This document shows, one piece after another, positions 51,172 to 61,184 of a DNA stretch of 64,000 bases (position 1 is the first letter of the stretch; every line of letters begins with the position of its first letter). The stretch is from Affinundibacterium flavidum (GTDB lineage Bacteria; Pseudomonadota; Gammaproteobacteria; Burkholderiales; Burkholderiaceae_D). The notes below the pieces were generated by a model. The model saw only the letters and a program-made list of their open reading frames with translations, did not search any database and was not told the DNA's origin. The translations under genes were made by a program, and so were the position numbers. The stretch lies in contig NZ_JACOGA010000016.1 of assembly GCF_014284175.1 (NCBI RefSeq), positions 62,001-126,000 of the forward strand, given 5' to 3'.

Positions 51172-52725
51172 TTAATTTGCCAAATGCCGATGCTGACGCT
51201 TGGCGATGGATTTGCCAGGGGCTTCAGTCATATCTTGCATTCGACGTGGATTTTTTTGCTCTTTCTTCAGCACTTCCGGGCTTTGTTTATGCTTGGCATC
51301 ACCCGCGTAATCTTTGCCTATCATGGTCAACACTTGTTGCTGCGGCATGCCGCGTTCTTCACATAACCAGCGTGTGACCAAATTGGCTAGTCTATCCAAG
51401 GCGATTTTGTGGGTTGCATCGGTTTGCGCGTAGATCCAATTTGATAAGGCCATGAAATTTTCGAATGGCGTATCACCTAGGATGACGGGCAAAGTGTGGC
51501 TGAAGCGCCCTGAATTGGCGACCAAATCCCAATACCGCGCAAAGCGGATTAGCTTTTGCATCTCGGCGAAGGGAACATCTTTATTCGCTAGAATGGTGTA
51601 AGGCGGATACGGATCAAAGCGCATCCCAAAATCGTCAGTATGACGAATGATGGGCGTGCCACGCAGACGTTTTAAGATGCCGAATTGAATTTCATGCGGC
51701 CCTAATGCATACAATTGATCAAAGCCTGCGGCGAAACTTTCTACCGTTTCACCGGGTAAGCCCGCGATCAGATCGACGTGCAGATGCGCGGTCGAATGTT
51801 GGCACAGCCATTCGATATTGGCTGCCGCTTTGGCATTATCTTGCTTACGGCTGATGCGGCTCTGTACCTCAGGGTTGAAACTTTGGATACCAATTTCAAA
51901 TTGCAGACAGCCTTCGGGGAATTGTTGTATCCCAGCTTTTAAAGCATCGGGTAAATGATCTGGCACGACTTCGAAATGCGCAAACACTGGATCATCCGGA
52001 TGCGCCGCCAGCTTATCGAGGAAAAATTGCATGATCTTTAAACTGGTTTTAATGTTCAGATTAAAGGTGCGATCGACAAATTTAAACAGGCGGGCACCAC
52101 GTGCATGCAAGTTTTCCATTTCAGCAAGAAAGCGGTCGATATCGAAAGGCCAGGCGGTTTTGTCCAGCGCCGACAGACAGAATTCACACTTAAACGGGCA
52201 ACCACGTGAAGCCTCTACATACAAAGTGCGGGTTTGAATATCCTTGTCGCTGTAATACGCGTAAGGCAATTGCAAGTCGTCGAGTTTGGCTTGCACACCA
52301 GCATGGATTTTCATCAAGGGTTGTGGACCGTGCAGAATCTGCTGGCACAGCGCCGCAAAACTGATGTCGCCCCAGCCTGTAATCACATAATCGGCCAAGC
52401 GCACAATGTCTTGTTCTTGCGTCTCGTACGAGACTTCGGGGCCACCCAATACGATGATGACTTCTGGTGCAACGCGTTTGATCAAGGCGACTAAGCGGGT
52501 TGTTTCTTCGACATTCCAGATGTACACCCCAAAGCCGATAATGAGTTTCTCATCGGCGCGCTGCCAACTGAGTAAGCGCTCTAGTAAATCGGTGGTTTTT
52601 GCACCGATGACAAATTCTTGCAGATGTGTCTGCGCCTGCAACTCTCCCATGTTGGCATAAAGATAGCGTAAGCCCATAGAAGCATGGGTATAGCGTGCGT
52701 TTAAGGTGGAGAGCAAAATCGTCAT
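51172..52725 (-). CDS. B12-binding-domain radical SAM protein
   Basis: A 517-residue protein. The N-terminal cobalamin-binding-type domain (about 1-140: LLSTLNARYTHASMGLRYLY, VIIVLGGPEVSYE) is followed by a radical SAM core (about 170-400) with the 4Fe-4S motif RGCPFKCEFCLSA (CxxxCxxC). The C-terminal part matches the DUF4080-type tail, and the last 60 residues are Lys/Arg/Gln-rich. The DxHxxH motif of canonical cobalamin binders is not evident, so B12 binding is uncertain. Members of this group are widespread; the reaction is not known. The gene is monocistronic and divergent from the next gene. Confidence 0.93.
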   Translation of the reverse strand: MTILLSTLNARYTHASMGLRYLYANMGELQAQTHLQEFVIGAKTTDLLERLLSWQRADEKLIIGFGVYIWNVEETTRLVALIKRVAPEVIIVLGGPEVSYETQEQDIVRLADYVITGWGDISFAALCQQILHGPQPLMKIHAGVQAKLDDLQLPYAYYSDKDIQTRTLYVEASRGCPFKCEFCLSALDKTAWPFDIDRFLAEMENLHARGARLFKFVDRTFNLNIKTSLKIMQFFLDKLAAHPDDPVFAHFEVVPDHLPDALKAGIQQFPEGCLQFEIGIQSFNPEVQSRISRKQDNAKAAANIEWLCQHSTAHLHVDLIAGLPGETVESFAAGFDQLYALGPHEIQFGILKRLRGTPIIRHTDDFGMRFDPYPPYTILANKDVPFAEMQKLIRFARYWDLVANSGRFSHTLPVILGDTPFENFMALSNWIYAQTDATHKIALDRLANLVTRWLCEERGMPQQQVLTMIGKDYAGDAKHKQSPEVLKKEQKNPRRMQDMTEAPGKSIAKRQHRHLAN

Positions 52726-53072
52726 AAGTGTGGTCTGGTATAGCTTTCAGGCTGGAATTGCAGGCGAAGACTCGCGCGCAATTCCGTAAAAAGCCTCATT
52801 GTACGCTGGCAGGTCTTCGACCGTGTACTCAGGCTGCTTTTTCCGATATGAAAAAGTATTTTCGCTGGCACATTTGGTGGCTTTATCCCCGCTTTTTTGC
52901 ATTTCGTCGCAAGTCGATGGTAAGCGAAAAGCCACATCGATATAGTTCAACCATCGACTCAGGTCGAACAGAAGTGGATAAGCAGCAAGTAAGCGGAAAG
53001 TAAGCAGGAAGCTAGCAAATCCAAGAAATAAGTTGAACTAAATAGCCAATTAATTTAATAAGGAGTTTTAAA
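52726..53072. other. 347-base divergent intergenic region
   Basis: Between the radical SAM gene (minus) and the small exported protein gene (plus). It carries short direct repeats near 52968-53015 (AGTAAGCGGAA, AGTAAGCAGGAA). Reading frames of 67-91 codons on both strands begin at weak starts and show no family features. No promoter stands out. Confidence 0.4.
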
Positions 53073-53417
53073 ATGAAATCCACATTAACCAACAAACTGA
53101 TCTTGTCTGCTGTGTGTGCAGTCGCCGTGATCAGTGCCGCCAGCGCATTTCAGGCAACTCATGGAGCCAGTTCTGCAGCGAGCATTAACAAACAAAATAC
53201 ACAAAATACGCAAAAAATGCAAAAAGTGACAATTGCTGCAAAACGCATGAGTGCCGAAGAAAAGTTAGCTTTTGACCTGCAATCAACTGCAATGCAAACC
53301 GTGGTAATCAGCGCTAAACGTTTAAGTCCAGCACAAAAATTGGCGATGGATGCACAAGATCGCGCAGAACAATTGAACGCTAAAAGTGCTAAAGCTAAGG
53401 TACCAGGAGATGCCTGA
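53073..53417 (+). CDS. small exported protein with a duplicated VxIxAKR motif
   Basis: A 114-residue protein with a strong AAGGAG site and a signal peptide (about 1-25, LILSAVCAVAVISAASA). The mature part is Gln/Asn/Ser/Lys-rich and contains the same unit twice: QKVTIAAKRMSAEEKLAFDL (about 50-69) and QTVVISAKRLSPAQKLAMDA (about 74-93). The VTIAAKR and VVISAKR segments look like the TonB box and plug start of TonB-dependent receptors, but no receptor is fused. It is likely periplasmic. Function unknown. A terminator-like hairpin follows. Confidence 0.8.
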   Translation: MKSTLTNKLILSAVCAVAVISAASAFQATHGASSAASINKQNTQNTQKMQKVTIAAKRMSAEEKLAFDLQSTAMQTVVISAKRLSPAQKLAMDAQDRAEQLNAKSAKAKVPGDA

Positions 53418-53436
53418 TACCACTATGCAAGATGCA

Positions 53437-53508
53437 AGAGTGTGTCTTCGTTGACCGTATTCATGTCAACACCTTGTTTCTAGAAATCTCAACACACTCT
53501 ATTTTTTT
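53437..53508 (+). terminator. probable terminator of the small exported protein gene
   Basis: AGAGTGTGT (53437-53445) pairs with ACACACTCT (53492-53500), followed by a run of T. A second hairpin (GTTGAC/GTCAAC) lies inside the long loop. The remaining 250 bases up to the REC-GGDEF gene hold nothing I recognise. Confidence 0.55.
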
Positions 53509-53763
53509 GACGACTTGCGCATTTGGCGCAGATTAAATCAAAGTTTTTTCAAGCTCTGTTTCGTTTGATTTTCGACAGCAGAGAATATCAATGCAGCCCA
53601 CGTCGCTGCTAGAGAAAATTTTGATTTGCAGATCGTTTCTGGCAGAGCTCAGATGCCGAACACAGATACAGAACTCCGTTTCATTCCTTCGGTTTCTCAG
53701 CTAATTAATTAGTTAACGTCATTTCTCCGCTTCATGCTGAAGGTAAGTCTCTGAGCTGCGGCT

Positions 53764-54783
53764 TTATGGTTCTGCCATACCATTACCCTGTTCAGCACTG
53801 TGATCAAAATCTGTCGGTAGTTCCGCCCCAAAAATCCTGTGTCTGCCATGTTCTTTTGCTTTATATAGCTGCGTGTCTGCAAGGCTAATCAAGCTATTCG
53901 CCGTACCATGTGCTTTTTCGGGTTTGCAGCCCACTCCCAAGCTCACGGTCACATAAGGGGCAACCGATGATTCTGCGTGTTCTATCTGTAAGCTGCTGAT
54001 GTCTTTGCGTATGGTCTCGGCCAATTGCATTGCACCTGCAAATCCTGTGTCTGGTAGTAGGCAAACGAATTCTTCTCCGCCATAGCGGGCAATGTGATCG
54101 CCGGAGCGCATCAAACTACCCTTGAGTGTTTTGGCGACCCGGCGCAAACAATCGTCGCCCGCTTGATGACCATAATGATCATTAAAGCGCTTAAAGAAAT
54201 CGACATCCAGCATCACCAAACTGAGTGCTGTGTGATTGCGGATTGCGCGCCCCATTTCTGCATTGACGCGCTCATCGAAGAAGCGCCGATTATGCACGCC
54301 AGTTAAACCATCCAGATATGCCCAGCTGCGCAATAAATCCGACTGCGCTTTGAGCATCAAATGGGTTTTAATGCGCGCACGTACGATGCGTGGATTGATA
54401 GGTTTGGAGATGAAATCGACTGCACCTAAATCAAAGCCTTTTTCTTCAGCGGATTCATCAGTTTGGGCAGTCACAAAAATGACGGGGATATCACGCGTAG
54501 CGGTATCGGCTTTCAGTCTTTGGCAAACTTGATATCCATCCATGTCCGGCATCACCAAGTCGAGTAAGACCAAATCAGGTTGTTTCGATGCGCATAAGGC
54601 GAGCGCCTGTGCGCCACTGGTCGCCATTAAGACTTGATAATCGCTGGACAATATCTGATACAAAACCTGAATATTGGTCGCTTGATCATCCACCACCAGT
54701 AAGCGCGGGCGCGTCGGCAATGGGAATAAATCTTCATTCGCATTGGCCGCTGGATAATTAGAGTTGTTGGTCGCGGGCGTCAC
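53764..54783 (-). CDS. REC-GGDEF response regulator, diguanylate cyclase
   Basis: A 339-residue protein from the GTG at 54783, whose bases overlap the TGA of the upstream kinase gene (GTGA), so translation is coupled. An earlier GTG ten codons upstream is possible. The receiver domain (about 25-145) has RPRLLVVDDQATN and the phosphorylated Asp in LVLLDLVMPDMDGYQ. The GGDEF domain (about 165-325) has YLDGLTGVHNRRFF and ARYGGEEFVCLLPDTG; the GGEEF variant is active in many cyclases. An RxxD inhibitory site is not obvious. It is the PleD/WspR-like output partner of the hybrid kinase next to it. Confidence 0.95.
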   Translation of the reverse strand: MTPATNNSNYPAANANEDLFPLPTRPRLLVVDDQATNIQVLYQILSSDYQVLMATSGAQALALCASKQPDLVLLDLVMPDMDGYQVCQRLKADTATRDIPVIFVTAQTDESAEEKGFDLGAVDFISKPINPRIVRARIKTHLMLKAQSDLLRSWAYLDGLTGVHNRRFFDERVNAEMGRAIRNHTALSLVMLDVDFFKRFNDHYGHQAGDDCLRRVAKTLKGSLMRSGDHIARYGGEEFVCLLPDTGFAGAMQLAETIRKDISSLQIEHAESSVAPYVTVSLGVGCKPEKAHGTANSLISLADTQLYKAKEHGRHRIFGAELPTDFDHSAEQGNGMAEP

Positions 54784-57700
54784 TTGTAAGTTTGCTCCAA
54801 TAAATCGGCACACAAAGCTTGTGCCAGGGTAAAGTCCAAGGTCGAAATGGCGGTTTCTATAGGAAGTAACTGATCGTGCAGATCGGCAGCATATAGCGTT
54901 CGCAATTCCAATATGGTTTCAGTGGCAGCCATATCCGCATTTTCTAACTGTTCCGCCAATTCGGTCAACTTGCGTTGAAAGGCGAGTGGATCAAATTCTT
55001 GCGTAAGGGAGGGCGTCACTTGCGCCGTGTTCGTTTGTTTTATCCGCAAATATTTTGCCAGCTCGGCAAGTTGCCTATCGAGTTCACCGATAATTTGACA
55101 GATCTCAGGTATCAAGGGACGACAATCTTGTACCGCGTTTTGGCTCACCGCAGTGGCGAATTGTTTTTCGATATGCGCAAAAGCTTTAGCGTGATCGTTT
55201 GCTCCCAAAGTTGCAGCCAGGCCTTTCATCGTGTGTAAATGGCGCAAAGCTCCATGTAAATGATCGGGAATGCACGTGTGCAATTGCTCTGGAATAAACT
55301 GCAAATCATTGCGGAACATATCCAGCATACGCAAATACAAATCTTGTTTGCGACCAAGTCGGTTCAGCGCCGGATCAATATCGATGCCTAGTTGTGCCGC
55401 GGTGTCTATCAGTTCGGTATCGGTGGTGCTCGCACTCGATGCGGCCAGTTGATGCGCCATCGTGTTGCGTGCGGTATGCCGCAAAATGACTTGAATTAAG
55501 TCATGCAAATCGAAGGGCTTGCCGATATGGTCATCCAGCCCCGCTTCTATGCAAGCTTGTTTGTCGGCTTCCATGACGTTGGCTGACATTGCGACTATCG
55601 GCAATTTACTACGTCCCAATTCGCTGCGGATCTTTTTGGTGGCCGTGTATCCATCCATCACAGGCATCTGTAAATCCATCAAAACTAAGTCGAAGGGCAG
55701 GCGTTCGTTGGCGATGATTTCTATCGCTTCCAAGCCATGATTTGCAATCACCACGGAAGCGCCTTCTGCTTGCAATAGCTCGCGTGCCACTTGCTGATTA
55801 TTGGGATTGTCTTCGACCAATAGCAGGCGTAAATTCTGCAGCGGAAGCTCTGCATGCTGCGGTGCCTTTAGTTCTTGCCCGCCTTGATGCAATAGACTTT
55901 CCTGTAATTTTCTTGTACTGATTGGTTTGAGTAAAATTTGATCAAACAAGAGTTGATCCTTGGGCGAAGCACGTTGTAGTAAGACTTGTTCGGTAGCGCG
56001 CATCACTAGCGACATGGAGATAGCTCGTTGATCGGCGATTTCGCGAATGTCACGAACGCTGCCCCAACCGTCGGTTTCTATACTGTCCCAATCGATTAAG
56101 ACCGCGCCATAATCGCCACTACCCGAGCGCATAATTTGTAAGGCGGATTCGCTACTATCGACAAATTCTGGACTTAGCTGTAATTCAGCGCTGGCAGTTT
56201 TGAGATGTTCGCGTACAAAAATGTTCGCTTCCACTATCAATAATTGACGATGTTGATTCAGTAGCGCGAAATCGTCCAGACGATTTTTTTGTTCATCCGT
56301 AATCGGCAAATCTATACTAAAAAAGAAGCAAGCACCGGCACCAAGTGCACTCTCTAATTCGAGTTTGCCGCCCATCATTTCTACCAAACCCTGACTAATC
56401 GCAATGCCCAGACCGGAGCCACCAAAGCGACGGGTGGTTGAGGTTTCTGCTTGGGTAAAACCAGTAAATATTTTTTCGTGATTCTCGGGGGCGATTCCTA
56501 TTCCCGTGTCTTTCACCGCAAATCGTAAACGCACATGGTCGCTGTTTTGTTCTAGCAACTTAATCACGATAATGACTTCACCTTGCTCGGTAAATTTAAC
56601 GGCGTTACTACCAAGGTTGGTCAAAACTTGGCGCAGGCGCAATGCATCGCCGACCAGCCGGTTGGGTATATTCGGGTCGATATCAAACAGAATGTCGACT
56701 GGCTTGTCGGCGATATTGATCGATAGCAGGTCGGATAAATCAATGAGCAATTGATCCAGTCTGAATGGATGCGGATCTAGTGTCATTTTGCCCGCTTCGA
56801 CTTTAGAAATATCTAAAATGTCATTGAGCAAATTGAGCAAAGAGCGTGCTGCACTTTCAGTTTTGCTGGCGTAATCATTTTGTTGCGCGGATAAGGGCGT
56901 TTTACGGAGCAGACTTAGCATCCCTAAAATCGCATTCATAGGCGTGCGAATTTCGTGACTCATATTCGCCAAGAACGCTGATTTCGCCTGACTTGCATCG
57001 TCGGCCGCCTGTTTCGCATTGCGTAGCGCTTCTTCCGCTTGGTATTGCAAAGTAATGTCGCGATTGATCCCGGTGACCAAAATGGCATTCCCATGTTCGT
57101 CACGCTCTACCCCGCCGGCGGCTTGAATATAGCGTATGCCCTTGGTGGGACTGATGATGCGGAATATCGGACTGTAGGCGTGGGTGCCAGCAATGGCGCC
57201 GCGCAGGAGTTCTTCCGTGTCTGCCAAATCATCTGGGTGTAACTTCGAACGCCAATAATCGTAAAATAATTTGTCGTTTCTTAATGCCTGCGGAACCTCA
57301 TAGATTTCATACATGCGCTCATTGAAGATGAGTTCATTGGTACTGACAATCCAGCTCCAGATCCCTAGCTCGGCCACTTCGGCGGCTTTTGTCAATTGAT
57401 CGCGGGCGGTCATTAACTGTTGCGAACTTTTTTGTAATTCGGCCTCGGCGGTTTTTCTTTCCGTGATATCCATTTGAGTGCCGGATACCCATTCTGGCTT
57501 TCCCAGTGGCGTATACGACGACACACGACCTCGTGTGAGCACCCAGATCCAATGACCATTTTTGTGCTTCAGGCGATTTTCACACTCGTAGTAAGACAAA
57601 TCATGTGAGAAATGCTTTTGCATTAATTGTTTCGCTTTGATCAGGTCTTCGGGATGCGTAAGCTCATCCCAAATCTGTATGCTTGGGGTACCGAGTTCAT

Positions 57701-59663
57701 TGAGCTCATAGCCTATCTGATCGGCCCAGCGTTCATTCAAGCGCATTTCGCCGGTTTCCACATTCCATTCCCAGGTGCCGACGTTGGTGCCTTCAATAAT
57801 GTGGGCAAGTGCCGAACGTTGATTCGCGAGGCGGCTAGCAGCTTTTTTGCTGGCGGTGATATCGGTGCGAATAGAAATAAATTTGTCGATCTGACCGTTC
57901 ACATTCTTGAATGGTGCGATGAAAGTATCGACCCAGTACAGACTGCCGGATTTAGTCCGGTTACATACTTCTCCACGCCATGGCGTTCCTGAAGAAATTG
58001 TGCGCCACATATTTGATAAGAAGTCAGGCGATTGCACGCCAGTGGCGACGATCTTGTGATTACCTTCCAAAATTTCTTCACGGCTGTAGCCGCTGATACG
58101 GCAGTAAGCTTGATTGACATCGATGATTTTGCCCGCGCCATTTGCGATCGATACAATCGCGTGCATATTTAAGGTGCTTAATAGCGCGTCGCTATCACGT
58201 AAGGCTGCTTGCAAACGTTGTGCGGCCAGTTTGTTTTCCGTGATGTCAGTACAGATCGCAATGTATTTTTCTATCACGCCCTGACTATTTTTAAATGGCG
58301 CGATAAAGGTATCGACCCAATACAGCGAGCCATCGCGGGCACGATTGCAGACTTCGCCACGCCATGATGTCCCGCTAGAAATCTTAGACCAGATATCGCT
58401 CCAGAATTGACTCGATTGTTCCCGTGAGCTGATGATCCTGTGATTTTGACCTATCAGAGATTCACGCGGATAGGCACTGATACGACAAAAAGCTTCATTG
58501 ACATCGATGATGCTACCGCTAGCATCGGTCACGGAGACAATGGCATGCATGTTTAGTGTACTGAGCAAGGCATCGTTATCACGTACTGCCGCATCTAATT
58601 TAGTCTGAATCTGCTCGCTAAAACTAAATTGCATTTTTAAGAGTGAGGCGAGCAAGGCGCTGATCAAACTAACGGCGACAAAGAAGGCGATTGGGATAGT
58701 GCGATGAAAACCCGCTTCAAAATTATCGGTACTCGCGATGGTTAGTTGAAAATCGCGTTGATGCAAGGTGAATAGTCGTGTGCTGGACCAGATGGATGCT
58801 TTTAGTCGCTGTGGTGTATTGTTATCTTTGCTTGTTTCAAATTTGGCATTGCTGCTAAAAAAATTGGTGGCGCTACCGCGTTCATATGTTTGCGTATTCG
58901 ATAATTGAAATTGCACTAGGTCTTTATCTACTTCTGTGATGGTGGACATCAATTCGTCTAGCACGATAGGGGCATAGACCACACCTAAGGCTGCCGCATT
59001 TCTTTCCTCCGGGCTTGCAAATGAGCTGCCGTTTTTGTACACGGGGACAAATAAAGCAACACTGGCGCGCAGGTCGGACTTCGGTGCGGCATACATCAAG
59101 GGAGTCATGCTAGGCGAACCAGAATGGATGGCTTCTTCAATCGCAGTCAGGCGTCGTTTGTCTGAGGCGAAATCCGTACCAGTGACTAAATGATTGGTAT
59201 AGGGCGTTTCAAAATATTTCAGAAGGTAGCGAACTTGGCGTTCGTTTGTGTCGAATTCTTGCAATGCAAAGTGTGTATCGCTGTTCTTTTTTTGATGGGC
59301 TACGTAGGTGTCCACATCGGACTTATTGACTTTTTCAATGTAACCTATGCCACGTACACCTAGGTATTCTTCGGTGAGCTTGTTGGTGTTAATAGCGATA
59401 TGGAAGGCACTTGCACTGAGATTTTGATCTACGCCAAACAGGCTTTTGACACCATTGAGTCCGTAAATTTGCTGAGACAGACGTTGTTCGATTTCATTAC
59501 TGAGACGTTCGGCTTTATTGTTAAACTCATTTTCGAGCTTATTTTTTTCGTTGAGATTCAGCCACCAAGTACCCGCGGTAGCGAAGCACATGCCGAGTAT
59601 AAAGATCGCAGTAGGGAGATACTGTGGTGCCAGCCACTGCCGATTGAGCCAGAGATTCTTCAC
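54780..59663 (-). CDS. hybrid sensor histidine kinase, CHASE-PAS4-HisKA-HATPase-REC2-HPt
   Basis: A 1627-residue kinase starting at a GTG (59663). One helix (about 14-35), a periplasmic CHASE-type domain (about 75-300: GVRGIGYIEKVNKSD, VTGTDFASDKRRLTA) and a second helix (about 325-347) form the sensor. Four PAS/PAC units follow (about 365-485, 490-610, 620-740, 755-875); the first two are near duplicates. HisKA carries His near 901 (FLANMSHEIRTPMN), then HATPase (DTGIGIAPENHEKIF, GGSGLGIAIS). The first receiver-like domain is divergent; the second is canonical (LVLMDLQMPVMDGYT near 1330). An HPt domain ends the relay (LRHLHTMKGLAATLG, His near 1476). The signal is unknown. The stop overlaps the start of the REC-GGDEF gene. 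Confidence 0.96.
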   Translation of the reverse strand: MKNLWLNRQWLAPQYLPTAIFILGMCFATAGTWWLNLNEKNKLENEFNNKAERLSNEIEQRLSQQIYGLNGVKSLFGVDQNLSASAFHIAINTNKLTEEYLGVRGIGYIEKVNKSDVDTYVAHQKKNSDTHFALQEFDTNERQVRYLLKYFETPYTNHLVTGTDFASDKRRLTAIEEAIHSGSPSMTPLMYAAPKSDLRASVALFVPVYKNGSSFASPEERNAAALGVVYAPIVLDELMSTITEVDKDLVQFQLSNTQTYERGSATNFFSSNAKFETSKDNNTPQRLKASIWSSTRLFTLHQRDFQLTIASTDNFEAGFHRTIPIAFFVAVSLISALLASLLKMQFSFSEQIQTKLDAAVRDNDALLSTLNMHAIVSVTDASGSIIDVNEAFCRISAYPRESLIGQNHRIISSREQSSQFWSDIWSKISSGTSWRGEVCNRARDGSLYWVDTFIAPFKNSQGVIEKYIAICTDITENKLAAQRLQAALRDSDALLSTLNMHAIVSIANGAGKIIDVNQAYCRISGYSREEILEGNHKIVATGVQSPDFLSNMWRTISSGTPWRGEVCNRTKSGSLYWVDTFIAPFKNVNGQIDKFISIRTDITASKKAASRLANQRSALAHIIEGTNVGTWEWNVETGEMRLNERWADQIGYELNELGTPSIQIWDELTHPEDLIKAKQLMQKHFSHDLSYYECENRLKHKNGHWIWVLTRGRVSSYTPLGKPEWVSGTQMDITERKTAEAELQKSSQQLMTARDQLTKAAEVAELGIWSWIVSTNELIFNERMYEIYEVPQALRNDKLFYDYWRSKLHPDDLADTEELLRGAIAGTHAYSPIFRIISPTKGIRYIQAAGGVERDEHGNAILVTGINRDITLQYQAEEALRNAKQAADDASQAKSAFLANMSHEIRTPMNAILGMLSLLRKTPLSAQQNDYASKTESAARSLLNLLNDILDISKVEAGKMTLDPHPFRLDQLLIDLSDLLSINIADKPVDILFDIDPNIPNRLVGDALRLRQVLTNLGSNAVKFTEQGEVIIVIKLLEQNSDHVRLRFAVKDTGIGIAPENHEKIFTGFTQAETSTTRRFGGSGLGIAISQGLVEMMGGKLELESALGAGACFFFSIDLPITDEQKNRLDDFALLNQHRQLLIVEANIFVREHLKTASAELQLSPEFVDSSESALQIMRSGSGDYGAVLIDWDSIETDGWGSVRDIREIADQRAISMSLVMRATEQVLLQRASPKDQLLFDQILLKPISTRKLQESLLHQGGQELKAPQHAELPLQNLRLLLVEDNPNNQQVARELLQAEGASVVIANHGLEAIEIIANERLPFDLVLMDLQMPVMDGYTATKKIRSELGRSKLPIVAMSANVMEADKQACIEAGLDDHIGKPFDLHDLIQVILRHTARNTMAHQLAASSASTTDTELIDTAAQLGIDIDPALNRLGRKQDLYLRMLDMFRNDLQFIPEQLHTCIPDHLHGALRHLHTMKGLAATLGANDHAKAFAHIEKQFATAVSQNAVQDCRPLIPEICQIIGELDRQLAELAKYLRIKQTNTAQVTPSLTQEFDPLAFQRKLTELAEQLENADMAATETILELRTLYAADLHDQLLPIETAISTLDFTLAQALCADLLEQTYK

Positions 59664-60022
59664 GCAACACCGTCCATGCTAAGCAATGCGATTGATGGTT
59701 TTCAAGTATTGCGGTGATTTGATATTGCCGTCAATCAAATATTTCTTTTGAGAAGCGCCAATTTGCGCGAAAATGCAACATTTTGAGTTCAAAATAGCGA
59801 GTTAAGTCAAACCTAGCATGCAATTTCCCTGCACAATGCGGTGCCTGAGCAGGATGAGCACGGTCAGCGGCACGCATAGACAGTTGCCAGAAGTCGGTCT
59901 AGAAGCTTGCGTGCCCGCGAATTGAACCAGATCGAATGATTACTGCGCCGAATGGAAAGCGCGAATTATTATCGACACTGCAAGATTAATTTTCACCCTT
60001 TATTTATTTCTTAGAGTCACGT
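59664..60022. other. 359-base divergent intergenic region
   Basis: Between the hybrid kinase (minus) and adenosine kinase (plus). ATTTGAT (59717-59723) and ATCAAAT (59734-59740) form a small inverted repeat upstream of the kinase start. No gene and no promoter that I could defend. Confidence 0.4.
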
Positions 60023-61030
60023 ATGAACAAAACTTATGCAATTTATGGATTAGGCGCGGCCTTAGTCGATACCGAAATCACTTTGACCGATGCTGATTTA
60101 CAAGCCATGAAAGTCGATAAAGGGATCATGACCTTGGTGGATGAAGCCAGGCAAACGGAATTGATTGCCGCTCTGGATCAGCATTTGGTCGCCTCTAAGC
60201 GCGCAAGTGGCGGTTCTGCTGCCAACACTATCATTGCGGCTAGCTATTTTGGTTGCAATAACTTCTACTCATGCAAAGTGGCGAATGATGAAAATGGTGC
60301 GTTTTATCTGGCGGACTTGAAGGCCGCTGGTGTCACGACACCAGGACATTTTGTACCGGGCAGCGGCATCACCGGTAAATGTCTGGTGATGATCACCCCA
60401 GATGCGGAGCGCACGATGAATACTTTCTTGGGTATCAGTGCAGAACTCAGCGTGGCAGAGCTCGATTTGGACGCTTTAAAAGCGGCGCGATTTGCCTATA
60501 TTGAAGGATATCTTGTGACTTCTCCAACCGGACGTGCGGCGGCGATAACTTTGCGCCAAACAGCGCAAGAACACGGAACTGCGGTCGCGATTAGCTTGTC
60601 CGATCCGGCGATGGTGCAGTTTTTCCGTGATGGCTTATTGGAGATGATAGGCGATGGCGTAGACCTGATTTTTTGCAACCGCGACGAGGCAATAGGCTTT
60701 ACCAATGCGGCGAGTTTTGAAGAAGCCTGTGAGTCTTTGAAAAAATACGCGAAGCAGTTTGCTATTACGTGCGGCGCCGATGGTGCTGTGGTGTTTGATG
60801 GTGAGCAGTATCACCAGATCTCTGCACCTAAGGTTGCCGCCATCGATACGAATGGTGCGGGCGATATGTTTGCTGGTGCATTCTTATACGGTATCAATCA
60901 AGGCTGTGGATTTGCGCGTGCCGCTGAGTTTGCAAATCGCGCTGCGGCGACCATCGTTTCGCAGTACGGACCGCGCTTGCAAGCGCAACAATATGCGCAA
61001 TTGCGAGCGCAGTTTTTTGAGTTGAATTGA
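60023..61030 (+). CDS. adenosine kinase, PfkB family
   Basis: A 335-residue sugar/nucleoside kinase. Family features are YAIYGLGAALVDTEITL at the start, SKRASGGSAANTIIAASYFG (the Gly-Gly substrate loop), ITGKCLVMITPDAERTMNTF, VDLIFCNRDEAIG and the anion-hole/catalytic motif DTNGAGDMFAGAF near the C terminus, with the base Asp. Proteins with this pattern in Betaproteobacteria and related groups are annotated adenosine kinase; ribokinase-like substrates cannot be excluded. It converts adenosine to AMP. A second plus-strand gene starts 155 bases later. Confidence 0.9.
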   Translation: MNKTYAIYGLGAALVDTEITLTDADLQAMKVDKGIMTLVDEARQTELIAALDQHLVASKRASGGSAANTIIAASYFGCNNFYSCKVANDENGAFYLADLKAAGVTTPGHFVPGSGITGKCLVMITPDAERTMNTFLGISAELSVAELDLDALKAARFAYIEGYLVTSPTGRAAAITLRQTAQEHGTAVAISLSDPAMVQFFRDGLLEMIGDGVDLIFCNRDEAIGFTNAASFEEACESLKKYAKQFAITCGADGAVVFDGEQYHQISAPKVAAIDTNGAGDMFAGAFLYGINQGCGFARAAEFANRAAATIVSQYGPRLQAQQYAQLRAQFFELN

Positions 61031-61184
61031 TTTAGCTAGTCGTGTCTATCGTCATGCGCAGTCCAGTGCTGTATATGGCGATAGGCCAGTGATTTTCTTT
61101 GTTTTGAACTTGTGTTGGACTCATCGACTAGCATTGCCATAGCGTCGATGCAGCGAGAGTGCCAACCAAGCCCGGTAAGGTGAT

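Noticed and set aside
52747..52950. 67-codon minus-strand frame (TTG start) and a 91-codon plus-strand frame in the same gap
   Set aside because: Weak starts, mutually overlapping on opposite strands, no family pattern.
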